From assembly GCA_015494185.1 (NCBI GenBank), contig WGBT01000044.1:1-5441 (forward strand): a stretch of DNA of 5,441 nt. Reading direction: 5' to 3'. The translations under genes were made by a program, and so were the position numbers. Shown piece by piece: positions 1-5,004 of the stretch (position 1 is the first letter of the stretch; each line of letters opens with the position of its first letter). Source of the stretch: Hyphomicrobiales bacterium. Its GTDB lineage: Bacteria; Pseudomonadota; Alphaproteobacteria; Rhizobiales; S144-35. The notes under the pieces were generated by a model, which saw nothing but the letters and a program-made list of their open reading frames with translations, made no database searches and was not told the origin of the DNA.

Positions 1-113
1 ACAAACAGCTTGTTCTTGGCGCGTCCACATTCGCCCACATGAATGCAAAGCCGGCGGTCAAAGGTGATATCAACCTCTTTCCCCTGATAGTGAACCTGGT
101 CCTTGGATTTCAT
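1..113 (-). CDS. Divergent 4Fe-4S mono-cluster protein, YjdI/Fer4_19-like (partial, 3' end outside window)
   Basis: The minus strand from an ATG at 113-111 reads 37 open codons and runs off the left edge, so only the N-terminus is present. The peptide has a Y-x-G-K-E-V-D-I-x-F-D start followed by C23-I-H-V-G-E-C29 and a K-L-F segment. This matches E. coli YjdI (Y-x-G-E-x-I-D-V-x-F, C-x-H-S-G-x-C, K-L-F), the family described as a divergent 4Fe-4S mono-cluster domain (Fer4_19). Such proteins are about 70-80 residues long and cytoplasmic, and are thought to carry an iron-sulfur cluster; their partner is poorly known. A G-rich Shine-Dalgarno (GAGGGGG, about 119-125 on the complement) lies a few bases before the ATG and supports this start. 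It follows mutL in the same direction with a gap of about 110 bp, so co-transcription is possible but not shown. The remaining cysteine(s) would be beyond the edge. Confidence 0.82.
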   Translation of the reverse strand, partial: MKSKDQVHYQGKEVDITFDRRLCIHVGECGRAKNKLF

Positions 114-223
114 CACTTTCCCCCTCACGCCCCGATTTTTCACCTGTCTTATAGCAACGGTCCCGGCTTGGCAATCCTGGGGCCTCAAGCTTTGGCGCCC
201 CCTTTGGGATCAACACATCGAGA

Positions 224-2068
224 TCAGCGCCGGTGGAACAGCTTTTCAATGTCCGTGCGATGCAAAGCGACATAGGTCGGGCGGCCATGATTGCATTGGC
301 CTGAATAAGGTGTGGCTTCCATCTCACGCAACAGCGCGTTCATCTCTTCGCCATTCAACACCCGTCCCGAACGCACCGAGCCATGACAGGCCATGGTCGC
401 GCATACCGCTTCGAGGCTTTCTTTCAAGGCAAAGCCTTCCCCGGCGTCACGCAAATTGTCGGCGAGATCACGGATCAGCCCTTGCACATCACACTGGCCG
501 AGCAAGGCCGGGGTTTCGCGAACCATCACCGCCCCTTCTCCGAATTGCTCAAGGGTTAGGCCGAGTTTGGCAAAATCCTCACGATGTGCATCGAGGCGGG
601 CGGCATCGGCTGGATCCAGCTCGACGATCTCTGGCACCAACAGCCCCTGAGCCGGCACACCGTTTTCGGCAAGGCCGCGTTTCATCTTCTCGTAAACCAG
701 CCGTTCATGGGCGGCATGTTGGTCGATGATCAGCAAAGCGTCTTGGGACTGGGCGATGATGTAATTCTTGAAGATCTGAGCGCGGGGCACCCCAAGGGGC
801 CGGTTCAAAGTGTCAGGCGCGGGCTCGGTTGTTGCCGCACGCAGGTCTGCACTGGGGGCATCCACTCCTGAAAGCGGGGCCTGGGCTGCCTCACCAAAGC
901 CCGAAGCCGGACGAGCGGCCGGGGATGGACGGGATGCCGGGAACCCGTTCCCTTGCCTTCCCCACCCGCCACCGCCATAGGTGCCGGTCTTAAGCCGCGA
1001 CAAAGCCTCAACACCTCCTGCCGTGGTAGCCAGATGACCGGCCTCGGCCAGCCCCTGGCGCAAGGCGCCGACGATCAGCTTGCGCACCAGGCCCGGATCA
1101 CGAAACCGGACTTCCGCCTTGGCGGGATGCACATTGACATCGACCTGATGGCTCGGCACGTCGAGAAACAGCGCCAACAGCGGATGGCGGCCACTGGGCA
1201 AATAATCGCCATAAGCGGCCCGCACCGCCCCGGCAAGCAGCTTGTCGCGCACCGGGCGGCCATTGACGAACATAAACTGCATTTGCGCTGTAGCGCGGTT
1301 CAGTGTTGGCAATCCGGCAAAGCCAATCAGGCGCAAATCCCCCTCTTGAGCGGTGATGGTGATGGCATCTTTGACGAAATCTTCCCCCATGATCCGGCCC
1401 AGCCGGTGCAACTGCGCCTTGAGCGGATCTTGGCCCGCGCCGGCCTGCCGGCGCGCTGGCAGATTGAGCCCTTTGCGGCCGCCAGTGGTCAAGCTGAAGG
1501 AAATATCCGGATGGCTCATCGACAGCCGCTTAACGACATCACTGATCTGGGCATTTTCGGCGCGTTCGGATTTCAAAAATTTCAGCCGGGCCGGAGTGGC
1601 ATAGAACAGATCACGGACTTCGATGCGGGTGCCGGGATTAAGCGCGGCGGGAAACGGGCCAAAGACAACCCCCGCCTCGACTTTCAAAGCCAGAGCATGG
1701 GGGGCGTTTTTCGGACGGGTGGTGATATGCAGGCGTGCCACTGCCCCAATCGATGGCAGCGCTTCGCCGCGAAACCCAAGCGAGCGGATGTTGAGCAGAT
1801 CATCATCGGGCAGTTTTGAGGTGGCATGGCGGGCGATCGACAGTTTGAGATCATGCTCACTCATGCCATGGCCATTGTCCGTGACCCGAATGAGCGACAG
1901 CCCCCCCGCTTCGGTGACCACCTCGATCTGGCTGGCACCGGCATCGATGGCGTTTTCGACCAATTCCTTGACCACGCTGGCCGGGCGCTCGATGACCTCC
2001 CCTGCAGCAATCCGGTTGATCATGTCAGGGGGAAGCTGCCGAACCGGTCTGGGTGTTGTGTGAACCAT
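224..2068 (-). CDS. mutL: DNA mismatch repair protein MutL (endonuclease type)
   Basis: MutL couples mismatch recognition by MutS to strand incision and repair in the cytoplasm. The 614 residues match the usual alphaproteobacterial length. The N-terminal GHKL ATPase shows E35-x-x-x-N39 in ELVENAIDAGA, DNGHGM at 64-69, RHATSK at 80-85 and GFRGEAL at 98-104. The transducer domain includes FVNGRPV near 267 and VDVNVHPAKAEVRF near 309-322. A Gly/Pro/Ala-rich linker covers about 345-420. The C-terminal dimerisation domain carries the metal-dependent endonuclease motif DQHA-x2-E-x4-E at 449-460, a beta-clamp-type QGLLVP at 474-479, ACHGS at 560-564 and CNHGRP at 592-597. The endonuclease motif implies a MutH-independent repair system. 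In many bacteria the last motif is CPHGRP; the N form I recall as normal in Alphaproteobacteria, so it is not a defect. The ATG at 2068 places RQLPPDMINRIAAGEV at the usual distance from the start, but no clear Shine-Dalgarno precedes it. Confidence 0.98.
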   Translation of the reverse strand: MVHTTPRPVRQLPPDMINRIAAGEVIERPASVVKELVENAIDAGASQIEVVTEAGGLSLIRVTDNGHGMSEHDLKLSIARHATSKLPDDDLLNIRSLGFRGEALPSIGAVARLHITTRPKNAPHALALKVEAGVVFGPFPAALNPGTRIEVRDLFYATPARLKFLKSERAENAQISDVVKRLSMSHPDISFSLTTGGRKGLNLPARRQAGAGQDPLKAQLHRLGRIMGEDFVKDAITITAQEGDLRLIGFAGLPTLNRATAQMQFMFVNGRPVRDKLLAGAVRAAYGDYLPSGRHPLLALFLDVPSHQVDVNVHPAKAEVRFRDPGLVRKLIVGALRQGLAEAGHLATTAGGVEALSRLKTGTYGGGGWGRQGNGFPASRPSPAARPASGFGEAAQAPLSGVDAPSADLRAATTEPAPDTLNRPLGVPRAQIFKNYIIAQSQDALLIIDQHAAHERLVYEKMKRGLAENGVPAQGLLVPEIVELDPADAARLDAHREDFAKLGLTLEQFGEGAVMVRETPALLGQCDVQGLIRDLADNLRDAGEGFALKESLEAVCATMACHGSVRSGRVLNGEEMNALLREMEATPYSGQCNHGRPTYVALHRTDIEKLFHRR

Positions 2069-2685
2069 GGCGCCAGTCTAGCGCAAGGGCTCACAGCGGC
2101 AAAGCCATGAAGCCCGACAATCCACGGCAGAATAAGGCCAAGGCGGCGCAGCTGGCATCACGGACCGAAAGCCCCGGCGCGGTTCCCGGTCTCCAAAGCA
2201 GCAGCCGAAAAACAAAAGCGGTTTAAGATATCGCAACCTTCGAGATTCGGCAGTCCTCGATCACAGCCCCATAAAGCGCCAACCCCGAGAGGGGGGGCGG
2301 GGCACTCCGCCTCATCGAGGTTGAACAACAAATTGCGCAGAAATTGAACCCGCAGCACCATGCCCTTGGCATTGCGCGCGGGGCCCCCGGCGAACCGCCT
2401 CGCGCACCACCAGTACCACCTCACGCCCCTCGCTTTGTTCAGGCGTCTCCGACACTGGCACCCCACCACAATGATCAAAAACGATTTCGACAAGATGGGC
2501 CGTCTTGTTGATAAGTTGCCATTATTCTATTTAATTCTAATCTATAGCAATTTCTTTGAGCCCTGAACAGGCATTCGCCCCCCATTCAAAACAGCGCAAT
2601 AGCGCGCCCCATTATTTTCTGGGTAAATTTAACTTTTTTGTAACCCATGCCTTGCCCTTGCGGAGGAAATCAGTCACCTAAATCG
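2069..2685. other. Gene-poor stretch upstream of mutL
   Basis: I find no convincing gene here. Open frames on both strands are short, arginine- or proline-rich, and lack ribosome sites. Around 2285-2300 there is CCCC-GAGA-GGGG (a hairpin with a GNRA-type loop) running into a seven-G tract. Around 2375-2410 a very GC-rich segment has TGCGCG/CGCGCA as inverted ends. From about 2510 the composition turns AT-rich (2515-2550 and 2610-2640), which is where promoters for the rightward gene at 2746 should be. No -35/-10 pair there is good enough to call. The GC-rich half could be a decayed gene, because plausible coding stretches change frame, but no family is recognisable. Confidence 0.5.
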
Positions 2686-2733
2686 ATGAGCTTCTCATGC
2701 AAACTTTCCAATCTCTTAATAACTCTCAATTAA
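2686..2733 (+). CDS. Possible 15-codon leader ORF ahead of the membrane protein gene
   Basis: ATG at 2686 opens a reading frame for MSFSCKLSNLLITLN that ends in TAA at 2731-2733. The last bases of the stop codon are part of the AAGGAGG ribosome site of the next gene, whose ATG is 13 bases further on. That layout would allow ribosomes terminating on the short ORF to reinitiate downstream. Against it, the only SD-like sequence before it (GGAGG at 2662-2666) is 19 bases from the ATG, too far for efficient initiation. Chance is a real alternative. Confidence 0.22.
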   Translation: MSFSCKLSNLLITLN

Positions 2734-2738
2734 GGAGG
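2734..2738 (+). promoter_or_regulatory. Strong Shine-Dalgarno for the gene at 2746
   Basis: The sequence TAAGGAGG ends seven bases before the ATG at 2746, a near-perfect anti-16S match at ideal spacing. It fixes the start of the 143-residue protein and is the best argument that the protein is real. Confidence 0.8.
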
Positions 2739-2745
2739 ATCGACA

Positions 2746-3177
2746 ATGATCCGCAGCGTGATGATCGTTGCTGCAATTACCGCCGCATGGTTTTACACCT
2801 ACAAAAATTTTGGGACCTTTTCCGTTCACCAAACCGCATTGCGCTCCCCGGAAATCTTAGCCTTGGGCGTCAATCAGCCGATTCACCCCCTGACGGAAAA
2901 CGCAAAACATCCGGCAGGGCACAGCAATCGGTCTGCGCCCCGTTCAGTGTCCCTTCATCATTTGCAGACAACCCAGGCCGAAGCGTCCCTGTCCCCCAAA
3001 CAATCGACACAATTGACGAAAAAGCCACAAATTCCCCTCCCGCGGCGCAACCCTTTCAGATTGCAGCCTTCAAACACACGACAAAAGGTCACCCATGCCA
3101 CCAGATGGCGTATTTTTTCCGCTATTGAATGGCCCCTGCTGAATGGGCGTAAACAGCGCACCGCAATGGCCGAATAA
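2746..3177 (+). CDS. Hypothetical single-pass membrane or exported protein, 143 residues
   Basis: I do not recognise this protein. The first 20 residues (MIRSVMIVAAITAAWFYTYK) form one hydrophobic segment at about 5-18 after a single arginine. That suits an uncleaved signal anchor, since no clear AxA cleavage site follows. The rest is polar, with many Lys, Arg, His, Gln, Ser, Thr and Pro and no cysteine, and residues about 45-120 look disordered. A short C-terminal patch at 120-133 (RWRIFSAIEWPLLN) is more hydrophobic and has two tryptophans, so it may pack against the membrane or a partner. The start is set by an excellent ribosome site (AAGGAGG, seven-base spacing). An overlapping +1-shifted open frame over nearly the same stretch has no such site, so I read it as a shadow. 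The likely product is a small cell-envelope protein with a basic periplasmic tail; function unknown. Confidence 0.68.
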   Translation: MIRSVMIVAAITAAWFYTYKNFGTFSVHQTALRSPEILALGVNQPIHPLTENAKHPAGHSNRSAPRSVSLHHLQTTQAEASLSPKQSTQLTKKPQIPLPRRNPFRLQPSNTRQKVTHATRWRIFSAIEWPLLNGRKQRTAMAE

Positions 3178-3275
3178 ACTTAACAATCGTGATTTCGCCG
3201 CCAACGCTTCTGGTCTGCAAAAGCGCCTATAAGCTGAAGACGCTTTATGAGACGCTCTAACAGCACAATATGATC
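3178..3275. other. Intergenic segment after the membrane protein gene
   Basis: This short gap contains AAAGCG (3220-3225) and CGCTTT (3241-3246), which could pair across a 15-base loop. No T-run follows, so it is at best a weak terminator. GACGCT occurs twice within about 20 bases (3239-3257). No gene is visible. Confidence 0.3.
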
Positions 3276-3305
3276 TCGACATCGACATATTTTTGGGGCT
3301 TATAT
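3276..3305 (+). promoter_or_regulatory. Candidate sigma70-type promoter for the secreted-protein gene
   Basis: TCGACA (3276-3281) is one base from TTGACA. TTATAT (3300-3305) or the overlapping TATATA is a fair -10 at an 18-19 base spacing. TCGACA is immediately repeated at 3282-3287, so two -35 choices exist. The predicted start of transcription is near 3312, giving a leader of about 180 bases before the ATG at 3493. Confidence 0.42.
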
Positions 3306-3312
3306 ACAGCCA

Positions 3313-3372
3313 CCAACAGGAAGGACCCTGAAACTGTTGGACCTTGGATGCGCGGCGCTTCGCGCCTCATCC
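3313..3372 (+). promoter_or_regulatory. Structured 5' leader with alternative hairpins
   Basis: CCAACAG (3313-3319) pairs perfectly with CTGTTGG (3334-3340) across 14 bases. AAGG-A-CC (3321-3327) can instead pair with GG-A-CCTT (3339-3345), and the two structures exclude each other because they share 3339-3340. Directly after comes GGATG/CATCC (3346-3350 and 3368-3372) enclosing GGCGC-TTC-GCGCC (3354-3366), a stable hairpin. All of this would sit at the very 5' end of the transcript predicted from the promoter at 3276. It could stabilise the mRNA, act as a regulatory switch, or terminate early, but no T-run follows. No known riboswitch class is recognised. Confidence 0.4.
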
Positions 3373-3492
3373 GAATGTGGCTTGAATAGCGACGGGGAAT
3401 TTGCACAACCCCATGAAGAAGTCACAACAGCCAACAACCATTACTCTTAAACTCTACTCTGCAAGCAAATCATCAAAGCAAAGGGGGGATTT

Positions 3493-4119
3493 ATGGACAA
3501 ACAACACTCGAAACGACACCCAAGCCTTGGTTCTGTTACACCGGCCATGCTGCTCTTGTTGACAGCGCTTGCCCTTCCGGCCACCGCAACAGTGACCATA
3601 GCCGCAACCCCAGAAGAAAAAGCCGCAGGGCAGGCCTGTCTCAATCAGCTTTGCGGCGTGATCAATAAAACTTCCACCTCTGACGTTGTGAGCTGCAATC
3701 TCAGCTGGACCTGGTCAGAAGAGGAGATCAGCCGGGCCGTTGAGAAGAAAATCAAGGTGAAATGGAATCTGGGAAGCGCTAGATGCGCAGTCAAGGCCAA
3801 CCTGCCGGCCAAAGATATCCACACCGCCTTAAGCGCAGGTGAACAACAACTCAAAGCCGCGCCGCAACCAGTTCAGTGTGATCTCACCCGGAACGGGAAA
3901 ACCTCAACGGTGAAATTCACCTTGGCGCCTTCCCTGCAACTCAAAGACGGCAAATCCACCGGGGCCAGCCTCGGGATCGCCAATATCGAAGCGCCCGCCG
4001 CCATCAAGGCCGTACTTTGGTCTGCGTCTAAACTCGACAGCACATTTGGCGCCTTTGAAGGCAGCGTTATCAAGGAAGTCAACAAGTTCCTTACCAAAGG
4101 CTGCAAACGTGCCGAATAA
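3493..4119 (+). CDS. Secreted/periplasmic hypothetical protein with six cysteines, 208 residues
   Basis: No named family can be assigned. The N-terminus is a signal peptide: a basic region (K3, K7, R8, H9), a hydrophobic core at about 17-30 (PAMLLLLTALALPA) and a likely cut after A-T-A at residue 32. The mature part has exactly six cysteines (49, 54, 68, 98, 129, 204), an even number that suits disulfide bonding in the periplasm. Notable segments are C-N-L-S-W-T-W (68-74) followed by a charged EEEISRAVEKKIKVKW helix and strand, R-C-A-V-K at 97-101, V-Q-C-D-L at 127-131, and F-x-x-S-V-I-K-E-V-N-K-F at the C-terminus. I recall similar Cys/Trp patterns in uncharacterised exported proteins of Hyphomicrobiales, but this is memory, not a search. 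The start is supported by AAGGGGGG six to seven bases upstream, and an in-frame stop precedes it. A structured leader lies upstream and a strong hairpin downstream, so it is probably a monocistronic unit. Confidence 0.85.
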   Translation: MDKQHSKRHPSLGSVTPAMLLLLTALALPATATVTIAATPEEKAAGQACLNQLCGVINKTSTSDVVSCNLSWTWSEEEISRAVEKKIKVKWNLGSARCAVKANLPAKDIHTALSAGEQQLKAAPQPVQCDLTRNGKTSTVKFTLAPSLQLKDGKSTGASLGIANIEAPAAIKAVLWSASKLDSTFGAFEGSVIKEVNKFLTKGCKRAE

Positions 4120-4146
4120 CAATTTCATCTGATTAACGGCGGCGGT

Positions 4147-4206
4147 GCCAAGTTGGGCCCGGTTCACAAGCTGATTTTCTTGTAATCGGGCCCTGCATGA
4201 CTTGGC
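4147..4206 (+). terminator. Large composite hairpin after the secreted-protein gene
   Basis: The core stem GGGCCCG (4155-4161) with CGGGCCC (4187-4193) continues inward as GTT-(C)-ACAAG with CTTGTAAT, with one bulged C and one G-T pair, around a loop of about eight bases. Outside it GCCAAGT (4147-4153) is perfectly complementary to ACTTGGC (4200-4206), so the whole 60 bases can fold as two stacked stems. It starts 28 bases after the stop codon. There is no long T-run (only CGTGTTTCG follows), so termination may be inefficient, or the hairpin may protect the 3' end. The length and symmetry would also suit a dispersed intergenic palindrome. Confidence 0.55.
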
Positions 4207-4244
4207 CGTGTTTCGATCCATATGATCTCTACATCATGCCCAGC

Positions 4245-4271
4245 AACGCTTAAACGCTTATTAAACGCTTA
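4245..4271. repeat. Three direct copies of AACGCTTA
   Basis: AACGCTTA occurs at 4245-4252, 4253-4260 and 4264-4271, so the spacing is 8 then 11 bases. Short iterated sites like this often bind a regulator, but no gene starts nearby on the plus strand. They may also be simple slippage duplications. Confidence 0.6.
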
Positions 4272-4353
4272 TATGACCGCTATTTTGTGACAGAATGTTA
4301 AACTGTGGCGGGGCGGCCTTGATCCCAGAACTCCACCAATATGACATCAATAG

Positions 4354-4412
4354 AAAATATTTTGATAATCAGATAATTGAATATTCATATAGGGACAAAA
4401 CTCGAATATTTG
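4354..4412. promoter_or_regulatory. Three evenly spaced AATATT palindromes, candidate operators
   Basis: AAAATATTTT (4354-4363, perfect), GAATATTC (4379-4386, perfect) and CGAATATTTG (4403-4412, one mismatched pair) have AATATT centres 24 and 25 bases apart, and the last ends three bases before the -35 of the promoter at 4416. Even spacing on an AT-rich segment suits cooperative binding of a dimeric regulator or a nucleoid protein. The binding protein is unknown. Confidence 0.4.
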
Positions 4413-4415
4413 CAG

Positions 4416-4444
4416 TCGACACTTTCGCAAATCCATTCTATACT
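4416..4444 (+). promoter_or_regulatory. Good sigma70-like promoter without an obvious gene
   Basis: TCGACA (4416-4421) and TATACT (4439-4444) each differ from consensus at one base and are separated by exactly 17 bases. The expected start of transcription is near 4451, right at an AAGGAGG sequence (4449-4455). No open frame longer than a few codons follows closely, so the transcript would be either a small RNA, a near-leaderless tiny peptide mRNA, or a long untranslated leader toward the regulator about 590 bases downstream. Confidence 0.55.
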
Positions 4445-4463
4445 CTGTAAGGAGGATTACACC

Positions 4464-4499
4464 TTGTTTAGCAATTTAGAACTGACAGGCTCAAGCTGA
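4464..4499 (+). CDS. Possible 11-residue peptide or truncated gene start
   Basis: AAGGAGG at 4449-4455 is followed eight bases later by TTG at 4464, which opens an 11-residue frame (MFSNLELTGSS) closed by TGA at 4497-4499. Promoter, ribosome site and start codon are in the right order, but the frame is tiny. It may be a leader peptide, the beginning of a gene later destroyed by rearrangement, or chance. Confidence 0.18.
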   Translation: MFSNLELTGSS

Positions 4500-4625
4500 C
4501 GCACGAAAGCTTAAAGTCCTTCGCAATGGCAACCGGTTTTCGGGTGAATTGTGCGGCAAAACAAGATTCCTGAGCGAAAGTGCGATTGCTGTCTGGTTCG
4601 GATTGAGCGGATTTTGCTCTAGGCT
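4500..4625. repeat. Intergenic segment resembling dispersed Rhizobiales repeats
   Basis: The segment contains GCAACCGGTTTTCGG (about 4528-4542) and GAGC-GGATTTT-GCTC (about 4605-4619). Both are phrases I recall from repeated intergenic elements of Rhizobiales genomes (AAACCGGTTTTCGG and GGATTTTGCTCTAG types). CCTGAGC (4569-4575) and GCTCAGG (4623-4629) form an inverted pair around the second half. No protein is recognisable in any frame. The assignment rests on memory of such repeats. Confidence 0.33.
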
Positions 4626-4669
4626 CAGGGGACCTAATTAGAAACAGGGGGCCTAATTGGAAACAGGGG
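4626..4669. repeat. 19-bp tandem repeat, 2.3 copies
   Basis: CAGGGGACCTAATTAGAAA (4626-4644) is followed directly by CAGGGGGCCTAATTGGAAA (4645-4663), differing at two positions, then CAGGGG (4664-4669). Multiple short repeats of about this size occur inside the ends of IS21-family insertion sequences, where the transposase binds, so this may be one surviving end of such an element. No istA or istB coding sequence is present. Confidence 0.65.
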
Positions 4670-4849
4670 CTCTCCTACGAGAACGGCGATCAAAGATCAA
4701 AGCCAAACATTCATGGTATACCAAAACAAGAGTTGTCTTCGTCGTAAATATCAGGTGATGTTTGAGGGAAACACAAACTGATCTGGTCGGGGCTTGCGCG
4801 GTGCTAGGGGCTTTCTTTCGGGAAGATCTGCTTTGCGCTTTACATATAG
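4670..4849. other. Non-coding stretch between repeat clusters
   Basis: No gene is supported. GATCAAA is duplicated in tandem (4688-4701), and a perfect 10-base palindrome TGGTATACCA lies at 4714-4723. The minus-strand open frame through here (76 codons) is made partly of the flanking repeats and has no family resemblance. Confidence 0.45.
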
Positions 4850-4879
4850 GGTGATATTCCACGAGTAAGGTGATATTCC
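4850..4879. repeat. Direct repeat GGTGATATTCC, 19-bp period
   Basis: GGTGATATTCC occurs at 4850-4860 and again at 4869-4879. The second copy also starts the inverted repeat ATTC-CTCAA-GAAT (4875-4887). The period equals that of the repeat at 4626 although the sequence differs. Confidence 0.6.
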
Positions 4880-4911
4880 TCAAGAATGAAAATGATCAAG
4901 AATGAGAATGA
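4880..4911. repeat. 16-bp tandem duplication
   Basis: TCAAGAATGAAAATGA (4880-4895) is followed immediately by TCAAGAATGAGAATGA (4896-4911), with one difference. It may be a recent slippage duplication or paired protein-binding sites about 1.5 helical turns apart. Confidence 0.7.
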
Positions 4912-4961
4912 CACCTACAATAGCGGCGGCCTGATCGCCCACTCATTGGGGGGAATTTCAG

Positions 4962-4989
4962 AACTCTTAACGGTAATCCAAACTCTTAA
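4962..4989. repeat. Direct repeat AACTCTTAA, 19-bp period
   Basis: AACTCTTAA occurs at 4962-4970 and 4981-4989, about 50-80 bases before the regulator gene. Its position suits an operator or promoter-proximal element for that gene. I see no convincing -35/-10 pair here. Confidence 0.45.
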
Positions 4990-5004
4990 ATGTATCAGGG
5001 GCAC

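Noticed and set aside
592..597. Asn in place of Pro in the MutL CPHGRP motif (protein residues 592-597) as a possible defect
   Set aside because: CNHGRP is, as far as I recall, the usual form in alphaproteobacterial MutL, and all other motifs are intact.
103..729. Plus-strand open frame of 208 codons over the mutL 3' end
   Set aside because: It is antisense to mutL and to the Fe-S gene start; its composition is Arg/His/Pro-rich and unlike a real protein.
953..1819. Long plus-strand open frame of 288 codons opposite mutL
   Set aside because: It lies entirely antisense to an unambiguous mutL, has no ribosome site or family resemblance, and is explained by the codon bias of mutL.
2107..2226. 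39-residue plus-strand ORF starting MKPDNPRQNKAKAAQ, divergent from mutL
   Set aside because: The first half looks somewhat protein-like (Lys/Ala-rich) but there is no ribosome site, the second half is low complexity, and I recognise no family. It stays a weak possibility only.
2158..2493. Minus-strand open frame of 111 codons upstream of mutL
   Set aside because: It would need a TTG start without a ribosome site, is rich in Cys, Trp, Arg and Gly, and matches no family. Plausible coding pieces in other frames do not join into one protein.
2697..3128. 143-codon plus-strand frame overlapping the membrane protein gene
   Set aside because: It has no ribosome site at its start and no hydrophobic or domain signal. 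The frame at 2746 has both a strong SD and a membrane segment.
3413..3562. 49-codon ORF in the leader of the secreted-protein gene, overlapping its start
   Set aside because: No ribosome site lies at a usable distance, and the frame runs into the signal-peptide coding region in a shifted register with a Cys-rich nonsense end.
4653..4883. 76-codon minus-strand frame between the repeat clusters
   Set aside because: Both ends are translated repeat sequence, there is no ribosome site and no recognisable domain. At most it could be a remnant of an insertion sequence.
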